A stretch of DNA of 64,000 nucleotides from Nocardioidaceae bacterium (GTDB lineage Bacteria > Actinomycetota > Actinomycetes > Propionibacteriales > Nocardioidaceae). The stretch is from assembly GCA_017744365.1 (NCBI GenBank), contig JAGIBL010000002.1:310001-374000 (forward strand). The letters are read 5' to 3'. Below the pieces are notes generated by a model. It worked only from the letters and a program-made list of their open reading frames with translations, was not told where the DNA came from and ran no database searches. Position 1 is the stretch's first letter; each line of letters begins with the position of its first letter. Position numbers and translations under genes: made by a program. Positions 41,514 through 51,300 of the stretch are shown one piece after another.

Positions 41514-43309
41514 CTGACCGAGAACACCACGACGTTGCTCGTCGCGCTCGGCGAGGTCTGGAACGCCTGCGTGGTGAACGTGCCCGCGCCGTTGAGCAGC
41601 TTGGTGAACGTGACCGACCAGGTGCCGCCGGCGCCGACCGTGGTGGTCTGCGGGTTGGTGAAGTTGGAGTTGCTCACCAGGAACGCGCTCCCGGATCCGC
41701 AGGAGGCCCGGTTCCCGTTGCAGATGTAGACGCTGACGTTCGCGCCGACCGTGCCCGTGCCGGACACGATGGTCGTGTTCTGCGGCGAGCCGGAGGTGCG
41801 GCCGGTGATCGCGAAGGTGCCGCCGGCCACCGTGAAGCTCTGCTGCACCTGCGGAGCCGCGTTGTACGTCCCGTTGCCGGCCTGGTTGGCGTTGACGTGG
41901 CAGGTGCCGGCGGCGACGAAGGAGACCGCGCCGGCAGAGGTGACGGTGCAGACCGACGCCGTGTCGGTCGAGAACGTCACCGTGAGCCCCGAGCTCGCGG
42001 TCGCGGTGGCCGCGTAGGTGCCGCCGACGGTCGCGCTGCCGGGTGCCGTCGAGGTGAAGGTGATCGTCTGGTCCTGCTTGGTCACGCCGAAGGACTGCTG
42101 CACCTGGGCGGCGGCCAGGTAGTCGGCGTTGCCGGCCTGGTTGGCGTTCACGACGCAGGTGCCCGCCCCGACGAAGGTCACCGTCGAGCCGCTCACCGTG
42201 CACACCGACGGGCTGCCGCTGCTGAAGGTGACCGCGTTGCCGGAGGCACCGCCGGTGGCCGTCACCGTGTACGTCGACCCGCCCACCTTCGCGTTGCCCG
42301 GAGCGGTCGAGGTGAACGTGATCGCCTGCGCGCCCGGGCCCACCGTGTACGACTGCTGCACCTGCGAGGCCGCCAGGTAGTCGGCGGTGCCGGCCTGGTT
42401 GGCGTTCACGGTGCAGGTGCCGGCGTGCTGGTAGGTGACCACGCCACCGCTGAGCGAGCACACCCCGCCGGTGCTCGCGTCGATGGTGAAGGTCACCGGG
42501 TTGCCGGAGGCACCGCCGGTCGCGGCCGGGGTGTACCCGGCTCCCCCGACGACCGCCGCGGACGGCGCCGTCGAGGTGAAGGAGATCGTCTGCGCGGCCT
42601 TGGCGACCGTGAACGTCTGCTGGTTCTGCGGGGCCGCGCTGTAGTAGGTGCTGCCAGCCTGGTCCGCGTTGATCGTGCAGGTGCCGGCGTGCAGGAAGCT
42701 CACCGCCGAGCCCGAGACCGAGCACACGCCCGGGGTGGCCGAGCCGAAGGTGACCGGGTTGCCCGAGCCGCCCCCGGTTGCGGTGACGGTGTAGCTGCCG
42801 CCGTACGTGGGCGAGACCGGCGAGGACGTGAACGTGATCGTCTGGCTCGCCTGGGCCACGGTGACCGTGGCACTGGGCGCCGACGTCGCCGTCCAGCTGC
42901 GGAACACCGCGACCACCTCGTAGGTGTGGCTGCCGAGCGGGACACCGGTGTCCGAGCAAGAGGTCGCGGTGGTGAGCGAGGCGGCCGAGGTGCCGCAGGC
43001 AGCCACGGCGGGGCCGCTGCTCGGCAGCCGGCGCACGTAGTACCCGTCGGGGGCCGGGGTGCCGGACGACGCGGTCCAGGACACCGTGACGGTGCCGGTC
43101 CCGGACGTCTGCGCGCCCGTCACGCCCGTCGGCGCGGCCAGGGTGCCGGTGGTCACCGAGCCGGTCGAGGAGCCGGTCCCGCTGAAGTACCCGTAGGCGA
43201 CCTGGCCGAGGGCGACCAGCGCGGTCAGCGTCGCGGCCACCACGACGAGGCGCCGCGGGTGCGGCGAGCGCCGCCGCAGCGCGCGGTGAGAGGCCTGGTA
43301 GGTCGCCAT
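41510..43309 (-). CDS. Exported Ig-like repeat protein with a SipW/TasA-like N-terminus (cassette gene 3)
   Basis: 599 residues from ATG 43309, overlapping the preceding stop by one base (TGATG). The N-terminus has a basic stretch, a TM segment (V-V-V-A-A-T-L-T-A-L-V-A-L-G) and then A-Y-G-Y-F-S-G-T-G-S-S-T-G, resembling the SipW-cognate TasA/CalY pattern. A fibronectin-III-like domain (about residues 48-150) is followed by four ~83-residue beta repeats and a C-terminal beta domain with two Cys (C-N-G-N-R-A-S-C). No LPxTG motif. It is the third gene of a three-gene operon reading from 44882. Confidence 0.8.
   Translation of the reverse strand: MATYQASHRALRRRSPHPRRLVVVAATLTALVALGQVAYGYFSGTGSSTGSVTTGTLAAPTGVTGAQTSGTGTVTVSWTASSGTPAPDGYYVRRLPSSGPAVAACGTSAASLTTATSCSDTGVPLGSHTYEVVAVFRSWTATSAPSATVTVAQASQTITFTSSPVSPTYGGSYTVTATGGGSGNPVTFGSATPGVCSVSGSAVSFLHAGTCTINADQAGSTYYSAAPQNQQTFTVAKAAQTISFTSTAPSAAVVGGAGYTPAATGGASGNPVTFTIDASTGGVCSLSGGVVTYQHAGTCTVNANQAGTADYLAASQVQQSYTVGPGAQAITFTSTAPGNAKVGGSTYTVTATGGASGNAVTFSSGSPSVCTVSGSTVTFVGAGTCVVNANQAGNADYLAAAQVQQSFGVTKQDQTITFTSTAPGSATVGGTYAATATASSGLTVTFSTDTASVCTVTSAGAVSFVAAGTCHVNANQAGNGTYNAAPQVQQSFTVAGGTFAITGRTSGSPQNTTIVSGTGTVGANVSVYICNGNRASCGSGSAFLVSNSNFTNPQTTTVGAGGTWSVTFTKLLNGAGTFTTQAFQTSPSATSNVVVFSVS
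41815..42846 (-). repeat. Four tandem ~255-bp repeats in the Ig-like gene
   Basis: Repeats start near 42845, 42591, 42330 and 42070 and end about 41820. Each opens Q-x-I-x-F-T-S, has G-G-x-x-Y-T-x-x-A-T-G-G-x-S-G-N and V-C-x-V-S-G-S, and closes A-G-T-C-x-V-N-A-N-Q-A-G ... Q-Q-S-F-x-V. The second to fourth copies are more like each other than the first is. Confidence 0.8.
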
Positions 43310-44400
43310 CACGCACCGTTCCCGGTGCCGGAGTGGTGCAGCTGCACGGTCGCGCCCTTGCAGGCGTCCTGGTTGACCGGCAGGTTCAGCATGGCGACCT
43401 GCGGCCACTGCGCGCGCGGCACGCCGAGCTGCTGCAGCGTGCGGGTGCTGTTCGGCGGGATGGTCAGCGTGGCCGGGCCGCCGTACGCGGTGACCGCGTA
43501 GTTGCTCGCCGCGCAGCCGGGCTTGTCGGTGCCGGTCACGGTGACGCCGAGCCCGGTGACGGTCATCGTCGCGCCGAACGGGTTGGTGATCGCCAGGTTG
43601 ACCGCACCCGCTTCGCTGCCGGGCGCCAGCACCCGGTCGGCACTGCCGGCGATCGGGAAGTCCGGGTAGGTCTGCGGCACCACGATCAGGTAGACGGTCG
43701 CGCTGCCCGAGGCGAGCAGGGCACTGCCCTTGACGGTGATCGGGTAGACGCCCGGCACCACGTTGGTGGCGGTGCTGATCTTGAGCGAGGCGTGGCTGCC
43801 GAGCAGGGACAGCGAGGGCGAGACCTTGGCGGTCGCGTTCGCCGGGACGCCGCTGACCTTGAGCGCGATCGGGCCGGAGAGCAGGCCGCGGTCGATGTCG
43901 ATGTCGTACGTCGTGGACTCACCGTCGACCACGGTGGCCGAGGTCGGCGACATGGTCATGGTGAAGCCCGTGGGCAGCGAGACCACCAGCTGCACGGTGA
44001 TCGACTGGGTGTAGGTCCCGCTGGTGGCGGTGATGGTCAGCAGGTAGCTGCCGACCGGGGTCGAGGCGCCGGTGAAGACCGTGACGATCGCCGGGATGCC
44101 GGGCAGCCGCAGCGGGTTCGGGGTGATCCCGACGTGCGCGCCGACAGGTGCTCCGGTCACCGCGAGCGAGACCGGCCCGACCCAGGACCCGGGCTGGCTG
44201 ACCGAGACGGCGAAGACCGCGTTCGCACCCACGGTCACGCCGACGGTCGTCTGGTCGACGCTGAGCGTCAGGCCGGCGGAGATCGTCGTCGCCGTCGGCC
44301 GCAGCGCCCCCGAACCGACCGATGCGGCCAGCAGGGCAGCCACCAGCAGCGCGAGAAGACGGGTCTTCCCACGCCACAGGCGTCCTGCCCCGGGCCGCAT
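43309..44400 (-). CDS. Exported protein with a shared NQDACKG C-terminal domain (cassette gene 2)
   Basis: 363 residues, ATG at 44400. An N-terminal signal/TM (L-L-A-L-L-V-A-A-L-L-A-A-S-V-G) is followed by three or four Ig-like beta stretches with F/V-x-V-x-G-x-P motifs. The last 70 residues (G-C-A-A-S-N-Y-A-V ... V-N-Q-D-A-C-K-G-A-T-V-Q-L) match the C-terminus of gene 1 (44430-44882), including two Cys, so the two share a domain. Function unknown; 29 bp after gene 1 and overlapping gene 3. Confidence 0.78.
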   Translation of the reverse strand: MRPGAGRLWRGKTRLLALLVAALLAASVGSGALRPTATTISAGLTLSVDQTTVGVTVGANAVFAVSVSQPGSWVGPVSLAVTGAPVGAHVGITPNPLRLPGIPAIVTVFTGASTPVGSYLLTITATSGTYTQSITVQLVVSLPTGFTMTMSPTSATVVDGESTTYDIDIDRGLLSGPIALKVSGVPANATAKVSPSLSLLGSHASLKISTATNVVPGVYPITVKGSALLASGSATVYLIVVPQTYPDFPIAGSADRVLAPGSEAGAVNLAITNPFGATMTVTGLGVTVTGTDKPGCAASNYAVTAYGGPATLTIPPNSTRTLQQLGVPRAQWPQVAMLNLPVNQDACKGATVQLHHSGTGNGA

Positions 44401-44429
44401 CGGTCGTCAGATCGAAGGAGTCGGCTGGA

Positions 44430-44882
44430 TCAGCTGGCGTCGACCTTGAGGTTGACGGTCACGCCCTTGCAGGCGTCCTGGTTCACGCCGGTGTCGATCA
44501 TCTTCACCGTGAAGGAGCCGTTCACCGTGGCACCCGAGGCGATGGGCCCGTAGGTGATCGTGGTCGGGCTGACCTGGAAGTCAGCGGCGGTGCAGCCCGC
44601 GTTCGAGGTGCCGGTGACGCTCGCGGTCGTCGACGCGAGGCTCTGGACACCCGAGTTGTTGTTCTTCACCGAGAACCCGACGGTGTCGGCCGGGCCGCCC
44701 GGGGTCAGGTCGGCGAGGTTCACGTTGTCGACGGTGACCTCCCAGGCGGTGGAGGTGCCGGTGGTCGCGGACCCGGAACCGGAGCCGGTGCTGGTCCAGT
44801 AGGCGAAGGCGATGCCGCCGGAGGCGACCACCGCGACGGCGGTACCGGCGACCAGGTACTTCTTCTTGGTCAAGCGAGGCAT
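44430..44882 (-). CDS. TasA/CalY-like exported subunit (cassette gene 1)
   Basis: 150 residues from ATG 44882 (M-P-R-L-T-K-K-K-Y); an in-frame earlier start at 45062 adds no family sequence and lacks a ribosome site. A single TM (V-A-G-T-A-V-A-V-V-A-S-G-G-I-A-F-A-Y) ends at A-Y-W-T-S-T-G-S-G-S-G-S-A-T-T-G, the signature of SipW-processed fibre subunits. A short beta domain and the N-Q-D-A-C-K-G-V-T-V-N-L end follow. I infer a matrix or surface-fibre subunit. No dedicated signal peptidase (SipW) is in the window. Confidence 0.8.
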   Translation of the reverse strand: MPRLTKKKYLVAGTAVAVVASGGIAFAYWTSTGSGSGSATTGTSTAWEVTVDNVNLADLTPGGPADTVGFSVKNNNSGVQSLASTTASVTGTSNAGCTAADFQVSPTTITYGPIASGATVNGSFTVKMIDTGVNQDACKGVTVNLKVDAS

Positions 44883-45095
44883 GGGTTTGCTTCCCTTCGA
44901 TCTGATGAACAGGCCCAGGGCCGGGCCCGCGCAGCGCATTCCCCGAGCGAAGCGACAGCACGATGAGCAACGAGACCCCCCGCGGCTCGTCATGGCCCAG
45001 AACGAGCCGGGCCCGCATTCGGTACGGACGGTCAGCGGCACATGGCCCGAACGGGTCATCACCCCCGGGACCCGGGGACCGATCTGCCCGTTTCG

Positions 45096-48000
45096 TCAGG
45101 CCTCGGCGACGAGCCGGTCTAGCGCGGCCCGGTCCGGCAGCGTGTCCGGCTCGACGGTCCGGCCGGTGCGGACGAAGTGGAAGACCGCGCGCACGCGGTC
45201 GAGCGGGACGTCGTGGAGCTCGGCCCAGGCGAGCCGGTAGACGGCGAGCTGCAACGGGTCCGCGTGCGACTCGTGGCCGGTCTTCCAGTCGACGACGAGC
45301 CAGCCCTGGCTGCCGTCCGGGCCGGGCTCGGCGTACACCGCGTCGATCCGGCCGCGGACCACCTGGCCGGCCAGCACCAGCGCGAACGGCGCCTCGACGG
45401 CGTGCGGCACCCGGTCCGCGAACGGCCCGCGCTCGAAGGCCTCGGCCAGGGCGGCCAGGTCGGCCTCGTCCTCGATGCCGGCGTCGCCGCGCCCGGACAG
45501 CTCGTCGAGCTCGACCAGCTGCTGCTGGCCGAACCGGGCCTCCACCCACGCGTGGAACCGGGTGCCGAACCGGGCCGCGCGCGAGGGCGGCCGGGGCATC
45601 GGCCGGGCCAGGTCGCGGGCGAACCGCTCCGGGTCCTCGCTGAGCCGGGCCAGCGCGGTCGCCGAGAGCGCCGCCGGCATCGGCACCTCGAGCACGTCCG
45701 GCCGGCTGCTGCGGGCATCGGCGAGCAGCCGGTCCAGCTCCTCGTCCCACTCGGCCACCCGGGCGGTCTCCACCATGTCCAGGCCGGTGTCCTCGGCCTC
45801 GGGGTCGGCGGCGCGGACCCGCTCGGCCGCCTCCAGCCGGAGCAGCGCCTCGGCTCCTCGTGCGGACGGCGGCCACGGGCGCGAGGTGTCCTGCTCGTCG
45901 TACGGGTTGGGGGTGCCCTTCGCCGGCTTCTCCCGCCAGTCGGTGACCGGCTCGCCCCAGGACTCCAGCGCCTCGCGCACGGTCTCCTGGTACGGCGAGG
46001 GCCCGAACGGCGTGGCCCGCTGGCTCCACAGGTACGACGTCACCGCGAGCCGGTGCGCGGCCCGGGTGAACGCGACGTACCCGAGCCGCAGCTCCTCGAC
46101 CTGGCCGTGGTCGCGGGTCGCCTGCCGGTAGGCGTCCAGGGCGGCCTTGTCGTAGCCGTCGAGCTGCGGCAGGTCGGCGGCGTCGCCGCGCAGCGCGGCC
46201 GGCAGCACCGCCGGCGAGGAGGTCCACAGAGTCCGCGACCGGTTGGAGGGGAACCGGGTCTCGCCGACCCCGACCAGGAAGACCGTGCCCCACTCCAGCC
46301 CCTTGGACCGGTGCACGGTGAGCAGCTTGACCGAGTCGGCCTCCGACGGGGTGGCCACGTCCAGGCCGTTGCCCTGGTCGTCCTCGGCGGTCAGGTAGGC
46401 CAGCAGCGCGGGCAGGGTGACGTCTCCGTCGACCGCCTGGAACTCCGCGACCGCCTTCACGAACAGGTCGAGGTTGTCGCGCCGGGCCGCGGCCGCGGGA
46501 TTGTTCGAGGAGGCCAGCTCGACGTCGACGCCGGTGACCTCGATGATCCGCCGCACGACGTCGAGCAGCGGCTCGCCCACCGAACGGCGCAGCCGGCGCA
46601 GCTCGGCGGCCAGCAGCCCGAACCGCTCGCGCGCCTCGACCGAGTACGCCGCCTCGCCGGGGTCGTCGAGCGCGTCAGCCAGCGCGGGCAGCTCGGCGGG
46701 GTCGATGCCGTCGGCGATGTCGGCCAGCTGGTCGCCGATGTCCGCGCTCGCCGTCCGCCCCTGCTGCCCGGTCAGGACGGCGGCCCGCTCGGCGAGCAGC
46801 CGCAGGTCGCGTGGCCCGACCGCCCACCGCGGGCCGGTGAGCAGGGTGAGCAGCGCGGCGTTCGCGGTGACGTCGTGCAGCAGGTGCAGGACGGCGACCA
46901 CCTCGGCGACCTCGGGCAGCCGCAGCAGGCCGGAGAGGCCGACGATCTCGACCGGGACGCCGGCGGTGGAGAGCGCGTCGAAGACCTCCTCGGCGTGGCT
47001 GTTGTCGCGGGTGAGCACCGCGATGTCGGACCACAGGCCACCGGTCTCGTGGGTGGCGCGGGCAGTCTCGGCCAGCCAGGCGAGCTCGTCGGCGTTGGTC
47101 TCGAACACCTTGACGGTGACCGCGCCCTCGGCCGCGCCCGGGGCCGGTTCCAGCGGGCGCACCTCGTCGAGCGCCTCGTAGAGCGGCGCGGCCAGCCGGT
47201 TGGCGACCTCGAGGATGCGCCGGTCCGAGCGCCGGTTCACCGTCAGCGGCAGCACCGGGACGGTCCCCTCGCCCGCGGGGAACGTCGCAGGAAAGGTCTC
47301 AGGGAAGTTGAGGATGTTGGAGACCGAGGCGCCCCGCCAGCCGTAGATGGCCTGGTTCGGGTCGCCGACCGCCATCACCGCGTGCCCGCCGCCGAACAGC
47401 CGGGACAGCATGGTTGCCTGCGCCACCGAGGTGTCCTGGTACTCGTCGAGCAGCACCACCTTGTACTTGTCACGCTCGAGCGCGCCGACCTCGGGCTGCT
47501 CGGCGGCCAGCCGGGCGCCGAGGGCGATCTGGTCGGAGAAGTCCATGAGGCCGAGGTCGCGCTTGAGCCGCCGGTAGGACGCGACCAGCTGGAGCAGCTC
47601 GGCCCGCCGGTCGATCGCGGAGACCGCCTTCTCGCAGGCCTCGCGGTAGGTCTTGCGGTCCTTGCCGGCGCGCTCGGCCGACAGCGCGCGCACGAAGCCG
47701 GCCCTGGCCTCGGCGTCGACGCGGCGGACGTCCTCGGCCTCGACCAGGTGCTCGGTCATCGCCGCGTCCAGGGCGAGCAGGTTCTGGATCACGGTCGGGG
47801 GGTGGTCGCTCAGCGCCTCGACCTCGCCGGTGAACCGGTCCACCGCGCGGGCGCCGAGCTGGTAGCGAGACGCGTCGGTGATGACCCGGGTCTCCGGCTC
47901 GTGCCCGATCCGCAGGCCGTGCTCGACGAGCAGGTCCGCGGCGTAGGCGTTGTAGGTCGCCACCACGGGCTCGAGCACCTCGTCGACCTCGAGCCCCGGT

Positions 48001-48308
48001 TTGGGCAACGCACCAGCCGCCTCGAGGGCGTCGCGGATCCGGGTGCGCAGCTCGGCGGCGGCCTTCGTGGTGAAGGTGAGGCCGAGGACCTCCTCGGGGC
48101 GGACCTGCCCGGTCAGCACCAGGTACACCACGCGCGCGGCCATGAGCGTGGTCTTCCCGGAGCCGGCGCCCGCGATCACCACGGTGGGCGAGAGCGGCGC
48201 GGTGATGGCCGCCCACTGCTGCGCGCTGGCCACCCAGGGCGTGCCCATGGCGCGCTGCAGGTCCTCGGGGGTCTCCAGGGTCAGCGGCCGGTCCTCGAGC
48301 GCGGTCAT
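45096..48308 (-). CDS. adnB: AdnB, lead helicase-nuclease subunit of the AdnAB end-resection motor
   Basis: 1,070 residues from ATG 48308, which overlaps the adnA stop (ATGA); a longer open frame in adnA was discarded. Walker A (G-A-G-S-G-K-T-T) and D-E-Y-Q-D, V-G-D-P-N-Q-A-I-Y-G-W-R-G, V-H-R-S-K-G-L-E-W motifs are intact. The C-terminal RecB-like nuclease has V-V-D-W-K-T-G and Q-L-A-V-Y. AdnAB (Rv3201c/Rv3202c) processes double-strand breaks in mycobacteria in place of RecBCD; AdnB drives translocation. Confidence 0.93.
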   Translation of the reverse strand: MTALEDRPLTLETPEDLQRAMGTPWVASAQQWAAITAPLSPTVVIAGAGSGKTTLMAARVVYLVLTGQVRPEEVLGLTFTTKAAAELRTRIRDALEAAGALPKPGLEVDEVLEPVVATYNAYAADLLVEHGLRIGHEPETRVITDASRYQLGARAVDRFTGEVEALSDHPPTVIQNLLALDAAMTEHLVEAEDVRRVDAEARAGFVRALSAERAGKDRKTYREACEKAVSAIDRRAELLQLVASYRRLKRDLGLMDFSDQIALGARLAAEQPEVGALERDKYKVVLLDEYQDTSVAQATMLSRLFGGGHAVMAVGDPNQAIYGWRGASVSNILNFPETFPATFPAGEGTVPVLPLTVNRRSDRRILEVANRLAAPLYEALDEVRPLEPAPGAAEGAVTVKVFETNADELAWLAETARATHETGGLWSDIAVLTRDNSHAEEVFDALSTAGVPVEIVGLSGLLRLPEVAEVVAVLHLLHDVTANAALLTLLTGPRWAVGPRDLRLLAERAAVLTGQQGRTASADIGDQLADIADGIDPAELPALADALDDPGEAAYSVEARERFGLLAAELRRLRRSVGEPLLDVVRRIIEVTGVDVELASSNNPAAAARRDNLDLFVKAVAEFQAVDGDVTLPALLAYLTAEDDQGNGLDVATPSEADSVKLLTVHRSKGLEWGTVFLVGVGETRFPSNRSRTLWTSSPAVLPAALRGDAADLPQLDGYDKAALDAYRQATRDHGQVEELRLGYVAFTRAAHRLAVTSYLWSQRATPFGPSPYQETVREALESWGEPVTDWREKPAKGTPNPYDEQDTSRPWPPSARGAEALLRLEAAERVRAADPEAEDTGLDMVETARVAEWDEELDRLLADARSSRPDVLEVPMPAALSATALARLSEDPERFARDLARPMPRPPSRAARFGTRFHAWVEARFGQQQLVELDELSGRGDAGIEDEADLAALAEAFERGPFADRVPHAVEAPFALVLAGQVVRGRIDAVYAEPGPDGSQGWLVVDWKTGHESHADPLQLAVYRLAWAELHDVPLDRVRAVFHFVRTGRTVEPDTLPDRAALDRLVAEA

Positions 48309-51300
48309 GCCAGCACCGCCCCCGCGCTCTTGATCGGGCACACCGGCACGAACGGGCACTGCTCGCAGTGCGCGCCCGCCACCGCCGGGAAGGACTCGGT
48401 GCGCAGGTAGACCGCGGCCTGCGCGAGAGCCTCGCGCAGCGGCTCGCGAGCGGCCTCGTCGGCCACCGGCTGCGGTTGCACGACCGCGTCCGGGGACTCG
48501 TCCAGGATGCCGAGCTGGACGAGCTCCGCTCCCCCGCTGCGCAGCGGCCGGCCGTCCCCGAGCCGGTCGAGCGCACCGCTGTCGACGGCGTACTGGTAGA
48601 GCCCGAGCTGGACGTCACGCTCGACCGCGGGCTTCGACGGCGCCGTCCGGCCGGTCTTGAGATCGACCACGACCACGTGCCCGTCCGCGTCCAGCTCGAG
48701 CCGGTCCGCGTAGCCGACGAGACGGACCGTCTCGTCTCCGTCCAGCGTCACGATCGCGTCGAAGCGCTGCTCGACGGCGAGCAGCCGGCGCCGGTTGTGC
48801 CGGTGCCAGGCCAAGAACCGGGCCAGCGCGCTCCGGATCCGGCCGTACTCGCGCGCCCGCGACCAGGGGGTCCGGAACTCCAGCCGGTCCCAGACATTGT
48901 CGACCTCGCCCATGAGCGCCTCGAGGTCAGCGTCGGGTCCGTCTTCTTGGCCAAGCTCGCCCCGGGCGACGCGCTCGGCGAGCGCGTGCACCAGCTGGCC
49001 GACGTTGGCGGCCTGGTGGGCGGCGGTGACCCCGCCCGCCTCACGGGTGAGGAACCACTGGGTCGGGCAGACCAGCACCGAGGTCAGCAGGCTGGCCGAG
49101 ATCGGCACCGGCTCCTGCTCCGGGCGCATCGGCACCGTCGAGCGGCTCGCCGCCCGGGTGCCCCACCAGGTGCCCGGGTCGGCCTGCGGCACCAGTGCCC
49201 GCGAGCCAGCGGTCTCGCCGGCGAGGCGGGCCAGCCGGCGGGCCGCGGCGTCGCGCAGCGCCGGGCTCGCCTCCGCATCGGCGACCGTGCGGCGCAGCTC
49301 GGCGACCACACCGGGCAGCGAGAGCGGCCGGCGCGGGCGGCCGACCACGTGGTCGAGGTCCAGGCCGAGCTCCTCGAGGAACCGGGACGGCTGCTCGCCG
49401 TCGTCCTCGGGCGAGGCCACCGCCGTGACCACGAGCCGCTCGCGGGCACGCGTGCAGGCGACGTAGAACAGCCGGCGCTCCTCGGCGAGCAGCTCGCGGG
49501 TGGAGACCGGCGGCTGCAGCGCCCCTCTGCCGGTCGGGTCCGCACCGATCCGGTCGGCGCCGAGCAGCGTCGAGCGGCGACGCAGGTCCGGCCAGCCGCC
49601 CTGCTGCACGTGCGCGACCACGACCAGCCGCCACTCCAGGCCCTTGGACCGGTGCGCGGTGAGCAGCCGGACCGCCGCCCCTCGCAGGCCGCGCTCGGCA
49701 AGCGTGTCGGCCGGGATCTCCTGGCCCTCGAGCGTGGCCAGGAAAGCGGCGACGCCGGTGTGGTCGCGCTGCTCCTCGGTGCGCGCCGCCGTCTCGAACA
49801 GGGCGCACAGCGAGTCGAGGTCCCGGTGCGCGCGGCCCGAGCCGGTGCCGCGCTGCTCGGCGGCCCGCTGCAGCCGCTGCGGCCAGTCGGTCCCGGACCA
49901 GAGCGTCCACAGCACCGCGGTCGCGTCCTCGCCGCCGTCGAGCACCCGACGGGCCTCGGCCAGCAGCGAGGCGAACAGGCGGGCACGGTCGACCTCCGGC
50001 CCGTCGAGCCCGTCCAGGAAGGTCCCGTCGACCACCGCGAGCCGCAGCAGCTCTCGCGAGGTCCGGTGTCGCTCGCCCGGGCCGAGGACGCGGGCCTTCT
50101 CGCGCTGGCGCAGGCGCCGGCCCAGCCGCCGCACGTCGCCCGCGTCGAGCCCGGCGAGCGGGCCCAGCAGCATCGCCTCGGCACGCCCGGCGTCGACGTA
50201 CCCGACGTGCTCGGGGTCGTGGTTGTCCAGGTTGAGCACCGCCCGGAGCGCGTCCAGCAGCGGCTGCACCGCCGGGTCGCGGACCAGCGGCACCTCGTCG
50301 GCGGCCACCTCGACCGGGATCCCCGCGGCGGTCAGCGCGCGCCGCAGCCCCGGCAGGGTGGAGCGGCCGGAGCGGACCAGCACGGCCATCTCGTCCCAGC
50401 CGAGCCCGTCGGTCAGGTGCGCCCGGCGGAGCAGGTCGGCCAGGTGCTCGGCCTCGGCGCGCTCGGTGTCGAAGGTGTGCACCTGCACGCGGCCGGCGCC
50501 GTACGGTCCCGGCTCGCAGACCGGCTCCCGGAACGCGACCCGCGCCTCCTCGCCGATCGACCCGGCCCAGGCGAGCTGCCCGGCGACCCGTTGCGCGGCC
50601 GCCATCAGCCGCGGGCCGAACCGGCGGGTGCGGCGCAGAACCGCCACCGGCGCGGGCGTGCCCGAGGCAGCCGGGAACTGCTCGGGGAAGTCGAGGATGC
50701 CGCGCACGTCCGCCCCGCGGAAGGCGTAGATGGACTGGTGCGGGTCACCGACCACGACCAGGTCCCGGCCGTCGCCGGCGAGCTGGCGCAGCAGCGCGAC
50801 CTGGCCGGGGTCGGTGTCCTGGTACTCGTCGACGAAGACGTGCCGGAACTGCGCGCGCAGCTCGTCGCGGTGCGCGGCGGCCTCGATGGTGGCCCGCCGG
50901 ATCAGGTCGGCGTAGTCGGTGGCGCCCTCGCTGTCGAGCACCGTCAGGTACTGCTCGAGGAACAGCCCGGCGGCCTCGAACTCGGGTAGCCGGTGCTCGG
51001 CGCCGAGGCGGCGCAGGTCCTCGGGGTCCAGGCCCTTCTCCCGGGCGCGGCCCAGCACCGCGTGCACCTCGCGCGCGAACCCGCGGGTGCCCAGCGCGTG
51101 CCGCAGCGCGTCCGGCCAGCTGACCGCCTCGGGGTGGTGCTCGAGCAGCTCGCGGAGCACGGTGTCCTGCTCGGGAGCCGAGAGCAGCCGCAGCGGCGCG
51201 ACGTACAGCTCGGCGGGCGCGAACCGGCGCAGCAGCCCGTAGGCGAAGGAGTGGAACGTGGCGCACACCCCCGCCGTGGTCGTCCGGCCCAGCCGGGCGG

